Part shown: one piece after another, positions 8,609-16,436 of the stretch
Position numbering within the stretch: the stretch's first letter is position 1
Layout: every line of letters starts with the position of its first letter
DNA from: a bacterium BMS3Abin03
GTDB lineage: Bacteria > Bacteroidota > Ignavibacteria > Ignavibacteriales > Ignavibacteriaceae
Direction of reading: 5' to 3'
Assembly (NCBI GenBank): GCA_022340715.1
Contig: JAJDNK010000086.1
Span: 1-33,610 of the forward strand
DNA length: 33,610 nt
The notes under the pieces: model-generated
Told to the model about the DNA's origin: nothing
The model's database searches: none
Seen by the model: only the letters and a program-made list of their open reading frames with translations
Position numbers and translations under genes: made by a program

Positions 8609-10213
8609 TTACCTCGTAGCTACAATTACGGCAATAGTAGCTGCTACAACTGCAGCAACCTGACCTAAAACTTGCAAGGTTGTAGTAAAGATATCCCAGA
8701 ATTTTGTTGGAGGTGGCTCTTCAGGAACCCAGATAGCATCCCCTCTTTCGAGGTGCTTAACTTCATCTGCGTATATCCACTCACCTGTTTGTGCTTTTAT
8801 TACACGTACTTCACCTTCTTCAGCATGCCAGCCAAATCCACCCGCTAACTCGATATAATCATTTACTGTTAGAGTTGAATCAAAAATAATATTACCGGGA
8901 TTGACAAGCTGCCCAAGCATAGTTATATAATTTTTTCTTTCAGGAATTCTTATATAATCGCCTTTCCTGAGGGTTACATTTTCTTTCTCTGCATTTTCTT
9001 TAAATAGTTTTACAAAATCAACTACAACTCTACCGCTTCGCTCTCTTGACTTAGCTTTTAAATAATCATATTCTTCATCAGACATATCAGCACGCAGCAT
9101 TGTTTTTAATCTTTCATATTCCGGATCTGGTTTTTCATTATCTACATGCCGGGTCAATGTTGCTTCGACAAGGGAAGCTCTATCTAAAAATCCTCCTGCT
9201 TCTTTAATTACATCTTTGAGGGTCGTTTTATCTTTTTCTATTTTGTAATAACCCGGATATTTAACATAACCATCAATTTGCACGTATCTTTCCAAAAGAT
9301 ACTCCGGTATTTCTCTTACAATTATCCTGTCTTTATCATAAAGTACAACATCATTCTCTTTTAAATATTGATCCGTATAATAATTACTTTTCTGAATAGA
9401 ACCATTTTCAACAAATTTGACTATTTCAATTGTATCCGTTTTTGCATTGCTAAGAAAACCACCCGACAGCTGTATCAACTCATTTGCTGTTTCACCTTCT
9501 ATAAACTCATACTTACCGGGATATTTCACCTGACCGTAAATTGATACAACTTCATCAGCTTTATCTACAAGGACTACATCCCCTTCTCGAAGGAAAGGAT
9601 TCTGGCTGAAATCTCCAAATCGAAGAAACTTTAACAGGTCATAATGACAAATATTACCTTCTTTAGATTTTACTTCGATGGTTCTGATATTTGCAGTTTC
9701 GTTTAGTCCGTTCGAAGCAGTAATTAAATCTAATAATCTAGAATCGGCTGAAATGACTAAGCTCAATGGTTTAACTACATCACCTAGAAATGAAACACGA
9801 ATCTTACGTATTCCAACTAAAGATATAAATATTTTTACATCTTTATAATATTTGTTGATCGATTCTTCTAGTTTTGTTTTAGTTTGGGCTAGAGTAAGAT
9901 TATTCAAATTTATTCCACCAACCAGCGGTACAAAAATCCAACCTTCCTGATTTATAGATAAATTATACGAAAGTTGTTTTACACCCGTAATAGAAATGAA
10001 AATATTATCCCCGGGTCCTACAAAATATTCATCAGGATTAATGCTTCCTTCCGTTACACCTGCGAAAATAGACTCAGTCTCTGATGCTTCCTGTAATTTT
10101 GTTTGTTGCTGTAATGAACGTTCAGGATAATCGGGCACATCCTGGGCTTTCACAGCAATCATAATTATAAATGAAACAAAAAATGATAACCTTAAAGCTT
10201 TAACTATATTCAA
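8609..10213 (-). CDS. SLBB-domain polysaccharide export protein (Wza-like)
   Basis: A 534-residue exported protein. A signal peptide occupies about residues 1-23 (basic start, then LSFFVSFIIMIAV, then KAQ), with no lipobox cysteine. The Poly_export domain follows (YFVGPGDNIFISI at about 64-76), then several SLBB modules recognisable by repeated G-x-V-x-x-P-G-x-Y patterns: IYGQVKYPGKYEF, IDGYVKYPGYYKI and LGQLVNPGNIIF. A hydrophobic helix lies at the extreme C-terminus (about 512-532), where Wza places its outer-membrane helix. It should form the outer-membrane export channel and is first in the polysaccharide operon. The start is TTG without a convincing ribosome binding site; no in-frame ATG lies nearby upstream. 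Confidence 0.87.
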   Translation of the reverse strand: MNIVKALRLSFFVSFIIMIAVKAQDVPDYPERSLQQQTKLQEASETESIFAGVTEGSINPDEYFVGPGDNIFISITGVKQLSYNLSINQEGWIFVPLVGGINLNNLTLAQTKTKLEESINKYYKDVKIFISLVGIRKIRVSFLGDVVKPLSLVISADSRLLDLITASNGLNETANIRTIEVKSKEGNICHYDLLKFLRFGDFSQNPFLREGDVVLVDKADEVVSIYGQVKYPGKYEFIEGETANELIQLSGGFLSNAKTDTIEIVKFVENGSIQKSNYYTDQYLKENDVVLYDKDRIIVREIPEYLLERYVQIDGYVKYPGYYKIEKDKTTLKDVIKEAGGFLDRASLVEATLTRHVDNEKPDPEYERLKTMLRADMSDEEYDYLKAKSRERSGRVVVDFVKLFKENAEKENVTLRKGDYIRIPERKNYITMLGQLVNPGNIIFDSTLTVNDYIELAGGFGWHAEEGEVRVIKAQTGEWIYADEVKHLERGDAIWVPEEPPPTKFWDIFTTTLQVLGQVAAVVAATIAVIVATR

Positions 10214-10301
10214 TGATGTATAATCTTTTGATCTTTTAGCGAATTTTGAAGCTTGTTCTATTAAATTTAATCAATTAAAATTAAGAAATATTACCCCTAC
10301 T

Positions 10302-11165
10302 TCAAATCTTCAAAGTAAGCTTGCGCAAAGAATATATTGTTACTAAAGAACTTAGAATTGGTCCAATTCCCAGAAGTGTAATAATATAAAAATACAAATT
10401 GCTAAGAATATAATGTTCAAGAGTGTAATATTGTCTTACCTGCATGAAAACCACATAGTATGCAGCTAATGCTAAAAGGCTGGCAATGAATCCTGCTACT
10501 ATACCGTTAAAAATAATTGGTAATTTGATGGCAGAGAGTTTTGCACCAACAAGTTTCATTGTTTCAAGCTCTCTCATTCTTCCTGCAGTTATTAATTTGA
10601 TTGTACTGTATACAAGATAAACAGCTATTAAAATCAGTACACCGGTAACAATAAAAAGATATTTTTTGCCGGTATCCAGATAAGATAAGAGCTGGTAAAC
10701 AAAACTATTTTTAAAAACCACTTCATCTACCCAATTGAATTTGGAAAGACTGTTTATGGCAACATCGAGTGAATCTTTAGTTACAACATCGGTGTTTAAT
10801 CTAACTACAAAAGAAGCTGGGAGAGGGTTGTAATCGAGAATATCTCTGAAATCTTCACCTGTTTCTTTAATAAAAGACTTAGCAGCTTCATCTTTGCTGA
10901 CATAACTTACTGATGAAACATATTTCGAACTTCTTAAATCAGCTTCAAACTTATCAATATCCTTTGCATCGAATGGATCTTTTATGAATACATTAATATT
11001 GATATTGCTCTTCAGACTTTTTTGAAATAAACCAGAAAGCTGCAATGCAATAATTGAAGCTTCGATCAACAAAACTGCAAGTGTTAAAGATATAAGTGTA
11101 AGTATAAATGAAGACTTAGCTCTGCCTACAGATTTAAAAGATTCTTTTAACCAGAATAAAACCAT
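10302..11165 (-). CDS. ftsX: Cell-division ABC transporter permease FtsX
   Basis: A 287-residue protein with the FtsX plan: a short cytoplasmic start, one membrane helix at about residues 20-40, a periplasmic domain of roughly 130 residues (NININVFIKDPFDAKDID onward), then three membrane helices. The passage RMRELETMKLVGA after the second helix is the characteristic FtsX coupling segment that touches the FtsE ATPase. FtsEX regulates septal peptidoglycan hydrolases at the divisome. The partner gene ftsE is not adjacent on either side, which departs from the usual ftsE-ftsX pair. Upstream are two lipoprotein genes (36 bases away), downstream the polysaccharide cluster (88 bases away). Confidence 0.9.
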   Translation of the reverse strand: MVLFWLKESFKSVGRAKSSFILTLISLTLAVLLIEASIIALQLSGLFQKSLKSNININVFIKDPFDAKDIDKFEADLRSSKYVSSVSYVSKDEAAKSFIKETGEDFRDILDYNPLPASFVVRLNTDVVTKDSLDVAINSLSKFNWVDEVVFKNSFVYQLLSYLDTGKKYLFIVTGVLILIAVYLVYSTIKLITAGRMRELETMKLVGAKLSAIKLPIIFNGIVAGFIASLLALAAYYVVFMQVRQYYTLEHYILSNLYFYIITLLGIGPILSSLVTIYSLRKLTLKI

Positions 11166-11201
11166 TTGATTCCGTTTATTTTTAAGCTGTTAAAATAACA
11201 A

Positions 11202-11720
11202 TTAAAAATTTGATTCGTCTATCCATCGTGTAATTTGCCATTTTTGTGTTTCCGGATCTTTACGCAAGGACATATTCACTCTACCATCCGCATGCGGAAC
11301 ATCGGTCGGATTTAACGTAACATTTAAATTAAAACCACGTACTATATTTGCACTTAATGAATCTTCAGTACTAAGAACAATTCTATTCCATATTAGATCG
11401 AGTCTCTGAGAACTTTTAAACAATCCGTCTGTAGAACGCATTTCCTCATCTCTTCCCCAGGAAACATCAAAACCCTGTTCATAATCATGGTAAGTAAAAA
11501 CAAAATCACTGGCAAGTAGTTTACCATAAATTAATGTGTCTTTAAAAGTATAAGAATATTGAAAATTCTGAAAAACACCTTCGATGGTTTTTTGATCGGA
11601 TATAGCTCCCTCCCCGTCCTTGAAATCAGTATTAATAGAGGGAGCAAACGGATTTGTACACCCACCGACAAAAACTACTATGAAAGTAAAAAGCATATGG
11701 TATACTTTTTTAATTGGCAT
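11202..11720 (-). CDS. Putative lipoprotein, unknown function (possible NTF2-like fold)
   Basis: A 172-residue protein starting with a basic and hydrophobic leader and ending in VGGC at about residues 18-21, a standard lipobox, so it is predicted to be lipid-anchored. I do not recognise a named family. The body is about 140 residues with a long early helix (IEGVFQNFQYSYTFKD), a FVFTYHDY strand, and a final strand pair ending KWQITRWIDES. The order of helices and strands and the W-x-I-x-x-W-x-D ending resemble NTF2/SnoaL-like domains. The neighbouring gene, which overlaps it by 11 bases, has the same plan, so the two look like diverged tandem copies. AAGG precedes the ATG at normal spacing. 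Confidence 0.7.
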   Translation of the reverse strand: MPIKKVYHMLFTFIVVFVGGCTNPFAPSINTDFKDGEGAISDQKTIEGVFQNFQYSYTFKDTLIYGKLLASDFVFTYHDYEQGFDVSWGRDEEMRSTDGLFKSSQRLDLIWNRIVLSTEDSLSANIVRGFNLNVTLNPTDVPHADGRVNMSLRKDPETQKWQITRWIDESNF

Positions 11721-12291
11721 AACTACCTTTTAAATCACTCCAACTTGGGTTATCTTGTATTGCATAATCTTTCCAATAATTGATCACCCAAATCTGTCTT
11801 GAGTCACGAATCAACGTAAATTCTACATTACCCTGATAATTTAAAGCATTGGAATTATATTGAGGTATAGAAATAGAGTACTTCGAATTGTATTTAACAC
11901 TGTCCGCACCTAAAACACTAAAAGATCCTTGTTCTGTTGAAAGTGAAAGAGTCATTGGCAGTTCACTAGGTACGGTAGTTTGTGCACTTTTAAAATACTG
12001 AAATTCAGAATCTATATTCCAATCTAACCAAATGCTTTGATATGTCACCTGCGCAGAGCTTGTTGGAATAAATGTAAATGCTATACTAGTAGGATTGCTT
12101 TCAAATGATTTTCTATAATTATCCGCATTTTTATCTGAGAAAGAATTTATAATATTTTCAATTAAAATTTTGGGTTCACTTGGAGAGATATAATTAGATC
12201 TTGATTGATCAGGCCCTTCTGGAGGTCTTGTTTGGAATAAATCACAGCTTACTAAAAATGTGGGAAGAATTATGTAAACAAACCATTTCAT
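11710..12291 (-). CDS. Putative lipoprotein, probable paralogue of the adjacent lipoprotein
   Basis: A 193-residue protein with signal sequence KWFVYIILPTFLVSC; Cys16 in the LVSC lipobox is the predicted lipidation site. The mature part has a proline-rich linker, then IENIINSFSDKNADNYRKS, FTFIPTSS, a W-x-D-W segment, and the closing strands VEFTLIRDSRQIWVINYWKD. These align by position with VNMSLRKD and WQITRWID of the downstream lipoprotein, and suggest an NTF2-like alpha/beta cone. No enzyme motif is visible. Its start overlaps the stop of the methyltransferase gene by 4 bases and its end overlaps the next lipoprotein by 11, so the three are probably made together. Confidence 0.7.
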   Translation of the reverse strand: MKWFVYIILPTFLVSCDLFQTRPPEGPDQSRSNYISPSEPKILIENIINSFSDKNADNYRKSFESNPTSIAFTFIPTSSAQVTYQSIWLDWNIDSEFQYFKSAQTTVPSELPMTLSLSTEQGSFSVLGADSVKYNSKYSISIPQYNSNALNYQGNVEFTLIRDSRQIWVINYWKDYAIQDNPSWSDLKGSYAN

Positions 12292-13019
12292 TTATGTGAA
12301 ATAATAATAATTCTTGGTGAAGTTTCAAGTTCAAACGGATTTCCTAAAAAATCTCCGAAAGTTTTTAGTACACGAAAACCGATTTTTTGCATTATTGAAA
12401 TTAATTCATCATAGCTGAACATTCTTACAGATTCATAATATTTATTCTGTTTACCTTCTCTTTCAATTATAATTTCTTTAATTATTCTTTCGCCTTTTAT
12501 ATACCTGTTCTGGATTATCGTTCCGTTATCAGTCTCATCAACACTTAACGGAACTAAAGTATTTCGGACAAAATTTTTATTCATATAATCGAGGATAAAA
12601 TAACCATTTTCCGCTAATAGGTTGTAAGCTTTGTTTAAAACCTTAAAATTTTCTTCATCCTCGTCGAAGTAACCGATGCTTGTGAACAGATTAATAATTA
12701 AGTCAAATTTCTTGTCGGGGTTGAATTTTCTAATATCGGATCGAATAAATTCGATGTTAAGATTTTCTTCCTCGGCATTGTTTCTTGCAATGTTTAACAG
12801 CATTTCACTTAAGTCAACAGCGGTAACATCAAAACCTTTTTTTGAAAGAATTTCTGCATGCCTGCCGTAGCCTGCAGCCATATCAAGTACCGTTCGAACA
12901 TTTTCAGTGTCTATATTGTTAAGAACAAGTTGTAAAAGCTCTCTGGCATCTTCCTTATCCCTGTGCTGATAAACATTTAAATATTCTTTTGAATTAAACC
13001 AGTGTTTGAACCATTCCAT
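12288..13019 (-). CDS. Class I SAM-dependent methyltransferase
   Basis: A 243-residue soluble protein with the SAM-binding loop VLDMAAGYGRHA at about residues 40-51, the acidic residue after the second strand (VTAVDLSE, about 64-71), FIRSDIRKF at about 89-97, and FDLIINLFTSIGYF, a motif seen in Methyltransf_25-type enzymes. The substrate is unknown. The glycine loop has AAG in place of the usual GCG, which is accepted in this family. The gene lies 1 base after recR and its stop overlaps the lipoprotein gene start by 4 bases, so it belongs to the ybaB-recR transcript, although nothing in its sequence links it to recombination. Confidence 0.85.
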   Translation of the reverse strand: MEWFKHWFNSKEYLNVYQHRDKEDARELLQLVLNNIDTENVRTVLDMAAGYGRHAEILSKKGFDVTAVDLSEMLLNIARNNAEEENLNIEFIRSDIRKFNPDKKFDLIINLFTSIGYFDEDEENFKVLNKAYNLLAENGYFILDYMNKNFVRNTLVPLSVDETDNGTIIQNRYIKGERIIKEIIIEREGKQNKYYESVRMFSYDELISIMQKIGFRVLKTFGDFLGNPFELETSPRIIIISHK

Positions 13020-13020
13020 T

Positions 13021-13617
13021 CTAAATTGATATTCTGTTTAACATTGCTCTTCCGATTGTAGCTTCATCTGCAAATTCAAGATCTCCGCCGATCGGCAATC
13101 CACGTGCAATGCGTGTTACACTTATGCCAAGAGGTTTTATAAGCTTTGCAATATAGAGCGAGGTCGTTTCACCTTCGGTATCGGGATTTAGAGCAAGTAT
13201 CACTTCCCTTATATTTTCATTTTCAAATCTTTTAAGTAATTCTTTAATTTTTAAAGAATCGGGGGTTACCCCTGTAAGCGGTGAAAGAACTCCGCCAATT
13301 ACGTGGTACAAACCGTTAAATTCGTGTGTTTTTTCTATTGCAATTACATCGCTGGCTTCTTCCACAACACAAACTAAAGAAATATCCCGCTTTGAACTTT
13401 TACATATTTCACAAAGTTCTTCTTCAGATAAATTAAAACACCGAGAGCAAAATCTTAATTTGGTTTTAAGATCTTTAATTGATTTGATAAGGCTGTCAAC
13501 GCGGTCATTATCATTTTTTAGAATATGAAGGGCAAGCCTTTGAGCGGTTTTTTTCCCGATGCCCGGCAGCTTGCTGAGTTCTTCAATTGCTACCAAAAGG
13601 GGTTCGGCAATCTGCAT
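13021..13617 (-). CDS. recR: Recombination mediator protein RecR
   Basis: A 198-residue protein of normal RecR length. It has the helix-hairpin-helix LPGIGKKTAQRLALHIL (about residues 17-33), the four-cysteine zinc finger (Cys57, Cys60, Cys69, Cys72), and a Toprim domain from about residue 81 containing VVEEASDVIAIE and ALNPDTEGETTSLYIAKL. RecR works with RecO and RecF to load RecA on gapped single-stranded DNA. The gene starts 3 bases after ybaB ends, the classic ybaB-recR pair. dnaX, the common third partner, is not in front of ybaB here. Confidence 0.96.
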   Translation of the reverse strand: MQIAEPLLVAIEELSKLPGIGKKTAQRLALHILKNDNDRVDSLIKSIKDLKTKLRFCSRCFNLSEEELCEICKSSKRDISLVCVVEEASDVIAIEKTHEFNGLYHVIGGVLSPLTGVTPDSLKIKELLKRFENENIREVILALNPDTEGETTSLYIAKLIKPLGISVTRIARGLPIGGDLEFADEATIGRAMLNRISI

Positions 13618-13620
13618 TTT

Positions 13621-13947
13621 TTATAATCCAGGAATGTTCATTCCGGGGGGAAGCATTCCTTTTGTTACTTTTGCCATTTCTTCTTCGGCCATTTTTGCAG
13701 CAGATCCAAGAGCTTTATTTACTGCTGCAACGACTAAATCTTCCAAAATATCTTTTTCATCTTTATTAATAACCTGAGGATCTATTTCAACAGATATAAT
13801 TTCTTTATTTCCATTGGCGGTTGCTTTTATCATCCCCCCTCCAGCTTCTTCCGTTACCGTTAAATTCACTAATTCTCCCTGTACTCTTTGAATTTCAGCC
13901 TGCATTTTCTGGACCTGCTTCAGCATACCCTGCATTCCGCCTTTCAT
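13621..13947 (-). CDS. ybaB: YbaB/EbfC-family nucleoid-associated protein
   Basis: A 108-residue protein with the YbaB profile: an N-terminal helix (MLKQVQKMQAEIQRVQGEL), then strands VTEEAGGGMIKATANG and ISVEIDPQV, then a C-terminal helix (LVVAAVNKALGSAAKMAEEE) and a tail ending MLPPGMNIPGL, all typical of the family. Dimers bind DNA as a pair of tweezers and affect nucleoid structure. It is the first gene of the minus-strand run to recR and is preceded by a strong AGGAGG ribosome binding site seven bases before the ATG. The glycine-methionine-rich start (MKGGMQGMLK) is common in family members. Confidence 0.95.
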   Translation of the reverse strand: MKGGMQGMLKQVQKMQAEIQRVQGELVNLTVTEEAGGGMIKATANGNKEIISVEIDPQVINKDEKDILEDLVVAAVNKALGSAAKMAEEEMAKVTKGMLPPGMNIPGL

Positions 13948-14012
13948 ACAATTTCCTCCTGTACTAAAGATTTCATTTTTTTGTTTGATTTATGCTCAAA
14001 TATAATATTATC

Positions 14013-14056
14013 AATTGACTTTATACACCTAATTTTTATAATTTCTCAAGTCAATT
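14013..14056. promoter_or_regulatory. Perfect 9-bp inverted repeat bracketing the promoter
   Basis: AATTGACTT at 14013-14021 is the exact reverse complement of AAGTCAATT at 14048-14056, with 26 bases between. The left arm contains the -35 box and the right arm covers the expected transcription start of the plus-strand promoter at 14015-14042. The spacing is about three and a half helical turns centre to centre, so a dimeric repressor could bind both arms. The sequence fact is certain; a regulatory role is inference, and AT-rich DNA makes such repeats less rare. Confidence 0.4.
14015..14042 (+). promoter_or_regulatory. Sigma-70-type promoter for the purC-like/psd/pssA run
   Basis: TTGACT at 14015-14020 and TATAAT at 14037-14042 are separated by 16 bases, one mismatch from the consensus at the -35 and none at the -10. 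The predicted start near 14049 would give a leader of about 45 bases before the ATG at 14094. It lies in the 146-base divergent gap between ybaB and the purC-like gene, where a promoter is expected. Confidence 0.65.
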
Positions 14057-14093
14057 AATAAAACTTGAAAAGGTGTTTTAACACTAATCCCTG

Positions 14094-14771
14094 ATGTTTA
14101 CTGAACAATCAATATCTCATCTTCCCTTTGATGAACAAAATTACCTGATGGTCGAATATCCCGATCACTTTATTTCAGCACAAAATAAAAAAATACATGT
14201 TAAAAATTTAGGTGAAAAATTTGCTGGGATCAATTCGTTTTTTTATGAATATTTGAAAGAATACCATATCCCCTGTGCCTTTGTGAAAAATCACAATGAG
14301 AATTCACTAGTTTTTTTGAAATTTGATCAGCTTGCTTTTTCTATAAAGATTCTGAATGCAGCAGATAAGCGAACTGCAAAAATTTTCCCGGTAAAAGAAG
14401 GAAATCCGCTTGAATTGCCAGTTTTTGAATATCATTATGGCAATTCAAAACATTCACTGGTCTCTGAAAGTCATCTCATTTCTTTTGATCTTTGCACAAA
14501 TGAAGACCTTAAATTGATCAATCGTATTTGCTCGAAAATTAATGCTGTGATAAAAGCATTCTTTGAGAGAAGAAATGAAATGGTTGCGGAAATTGTTTGT
14601 AGCTTTGGTAAATACCAGGGGAAATTATATCTCGTCGATGACTTTTCTCCTTTAAGTCTTAAAGTATTTCCAAACGGCAATGCTGATAAATGGAGCAATC
14701 CATATCAGCTGAGCTCCTCAAGTGAGATGAGGAAGTATGCAAATTTTCTTTTCGATATAACCAGCACATAA
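14094..14771 (+). CDS. Degenerate PurC-like (SAICAR synthetase family) protein
   Basis: A 225-residue protein that aligns over its whole length with PurC in my recollection of the family: YLMVEYPDHF (about 17-26), FFYEYLKEYHIPCAFV (49-64) matching the helix ending in GIPT, LKFDQLAFSIKILNAADKRT (75-94) at the place of the VVRNRAAGSL segment, then KEGNPLELPVFEYHYGN, VSESHL (123-128) and FGKYQGKLYLVDDFSP (171-186) matching the LEFG...DEFSPD block. PurC joins aspartate to CAIR with ATP. Here the N-terminal GKAK strand that grips ATP is absent, and an in-frame TAA at 14085-14087 rules out a longer start. The Arg-Asn and Gly-Ser of the RNRAAGS motif are also changed. Catalysis is therefore doubtful. 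It precedes psd by 1 base and lies upstream of purS-purQ. Confidence 0.75.
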   Translation: MFTEQSISHLPFDEQNYLMVEYPDHFISAQNKKIHVKNLGEKFAGINSFFYEYLKEYHIPCAFVKNHNENSLVFLKFDQLAFSIKILNAADKRTAKIFPVKEGNPLELPVFEYHYGNSKHSLVSESHLISFDLCTNEDLKLINRICSKINAVIKAFFERRNEMVAEIVCSFGKYQGKLYLVDDFSPLSLKVFPNGNADKWSNPYQLSSSSEMRKYANFLFDITST

Positions 14772-14772
14772 A

Positions 14773-15423
14773 ATGTTTACAAAATATGGTTATACTACAA
14801 TTGGAACGGCAGCAATAATTTCCTTCCTTATAATTATTGTCGGTATTTTTGTTAATAACAATCTCATAAAGATCAGTCTTTTCGTTATAGCAATTGTTTT
14901 AATCTCGTTTACATTATATTTTTTTAGAGACCCGGATAGAACTCCACCTGAGAGAAGAGATGTTATAGTTTCGCCGGCAGACGGTAGAGTGTTATTTGTG
15001 AAGGAAATGGATGATGAAAAATTTATTCAGGGTAAAGCCTTACAGGTTTCTATATTTATGTCACCTTTGAATGTCCATGTTAACAGGATTCCGATAACTG
15101 GCAAAATTGAATATCTGAAGCATTTCGATGGAAGATACATAGCTGCTTTTGATGAAAAAGCAACAGATTTGAATGAAAGAACGGAAATAGGAATTAACAG
15201 TAAATACGGGAAAATTTTTTTTACGCAGGTTGCGGGCATGGTTGCACGAAGGATAGTCAATACTCTGTCAATTGGCGATAGTGTTGAAATTTCCAAAAGA
15301 TTTGGAATGATAAAATTCGGTAGCCGCGTTGATGTTATTGTCCCTCTTAATTGGAAAGAAAAAGTAAAAAAAGATGAGTCAGTTGTTGCTGGTGAATCGA
15401 TCCTGTTTGAGCTGAAAAATTAA
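14773..15423 (+). CDS. psd: Phosphatidylserine decarboxylase proenzyme (short form)
   Basis: A 216-residue protein of the short PSD-A-like type. An N-terminal membrane hairpin (about residues 10-50) is followed by FRDPDRTPP and VSPADGRV, by the NVHVNRIP block with its catalytic-region histidine (about 97-104), and by the autocleavage site near FGSRVD, where Gly183-Ser184 would split into beta and pyruvoyl-bearing alpha chains. It decarboxylates phosphatidylserine to phosphatidylethanolamine at the inner membrane. The next gene, pssA, makes its substrate and begins 1 base after its stop, so both steps of phosphatidylethanolamine synthesis are coupled. The small alpha chain (about 33 residues) is as expected. 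Confidence 0.93.
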   Translation: MFTKYGYTTIGTAAIISFLIIIVGIFVNNNLIKISLFVIAIVLISFTLYFFRDPDRTPPERRDVIVSPADGRVLFVKEMDDEKFIQGKALQVSIFMSPLNVHVNRIPITGKIEYLKHFDGRYIAAFDEKATDLNERTEIGINSKYGKIFFTQVAGMVARRIVNTLSIGDSVEISKRFGMIKFGSRVDVIVPLNWKEKVKKDESVVAGESILFELKN

Positions 15424-15424
15424 T

Positions 15425-16138
15425 ATGCGACCACGAATTACTCCTTCAATTATTCCTAATCTCTTCACCTCGATGAATATGTTCTGCGGATTTCTTTCAA
15501 TTATTACTGCGGCAAAAGGAAACTATAACTACGCTGCGTGGTTAATTATAGTTGCTGCGGGATTTGATGCACTTGATGGCTTGGTAGCGAGATTAACAAA
15601 TTCAAGTTCAGAACTTGGAGTTGAGCTTGATTCTCTTTCGGATATAATAAGTTTTGGCTGTGCTCCTTCATTTCTTCTCTATTCAACATATTTCTCTGAA
15701 CTTGAAAATCTGGGAATAATCCTAAGTTCATTTCCATTAATTGCTGGCGGATTCAGACTTGCAAGATTCAACGTGCAGCTTATCGGCTATGAAAAATCAT
15801 TCTTTATCGGTCTACCAATTCCGACTGCTGCACTAACTATAACTTCTTTTATTCTGGCTTTTTACAATAATGGTTTTGCAGAACCTTATTCTTCATCAGT
15901 AATTCCTATGGTTATTATTATTTCTTATTTAATGATTAGCAATATTCGCTACGAAACTCTCCCTAAATTTTCCTGGGCCGGAATAAAAGAGAAACCATTT
16001 CATTTTATATTCATTACAATTGCAATAGTTTTAGTGTTGCTTTTTTACAAAACAGGATTATTCTACACGTTTGTTTTGCTCATCGTTATTGGTATTTTTA
16101 GACACATCTATAGTTTAATTAAAAAAAGAATAGCTTAG
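15425..16138 (+). CDS. pssA: CDP-diacylglycerol--serine O-phosphatidyltransferase
   Basis: A 237-residue polytopic membrane enzyme with the complete CDP-alcohol phosphatidyltransferase motif D-G-x2-A-R-x8-G-x3-D-x3-D: Asp51, Gly52, Ala55, Arg56, Gly65, Asp69 and Asp73, with Asp48 in front. The start MRPRITPSIIPNLFTSMNMFCGF is the usual PssA opening, which separates it from phosphatidylglycerolphosphate synthases. It transfers the phosphatidyl group from CDP-diacylglycerol to serine, giving the substrate for Psd, whose gene ends 1 base upstream. About eight membrane helices follow the motif and the C-terminus ends in a basic run (LIKKRIA). Confidence 0.94.
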   Translation: MRPRITPSIIPNLFTSMNMFCGFLSIITAAKGNYNYAAWLIIVAAGFDALDGLVARLTNSSSELGVELDSLSDIISFGCAPSFLLYSTYFSELENLGIILSSFPLIAGGFRLARFNVQLIGYEKSFFIGLPIPTAALTITSFILAFYNNGFAEPYSSSVIPMVIIISYLMISNIRYETLPKFSWAGIKEKPFHFIFITIAIVLVLLFYKTGLFYTFVLLIVIGIFRHIYSLIKKRIA

Positions 16139-16184
16139 ATTTATATTAACAAATTCTACTTTTACTTATTGAAGGAATAAAACC

Positions 16185-16436
16185 TTGTACAAAGCAAAAG
16201 TATTAATCAAGAGACGAGCATCTATTTTAGATCCCCAGGGAAAAGCTGTAGAGATTGGTGCTAAAAATCTTGGTTTAAAAAACATTAAAAATACCCGTAT
16301 TGGCAAGTACATCGAATTCGATGTTAATACAGAAAATAAATCCATGGCAGAAGAAGAGGTAAACAATTACTGTAAAAAGCTTTTAGCTAATCCAATTATG
16401 GAAGATTTCGAATTTACCCTTGATGAAATAAAATGA
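16185..16436 (+). CDS. purS: Phosphoribosylformylglycinamidine synthase subunit PurS
   Basis: An 83-residue protein of standard PurS length, with YKAKVLIKRRASILDPQGKA at the start, then VEIGAKNLGL and IGKYIEFDVN, and a C-terminal helix and strand ending in NPIMEDFEFTLDEI, all diagnostic. PurS is the small bridging subunit of the three-part FGAM synthase (PurS, PurQ, PurL) and is thought to help pass ammonia from PurQ to PurL. The start is TTG with GAAGGA eight bases upstream, and the protein N-terminus matches the family exactly there. Its stop overlaps the purQ start by 4 bases. purL is not in the window. Confidence 0.95.
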   Translation: MYKAKVLIKRRASILDPQGKAVEIGAKNLGLKNIKNTRIGKYIEFDVNTENKSMAEEEVNNYCKKLLANPIMEDFEFTLDEIK

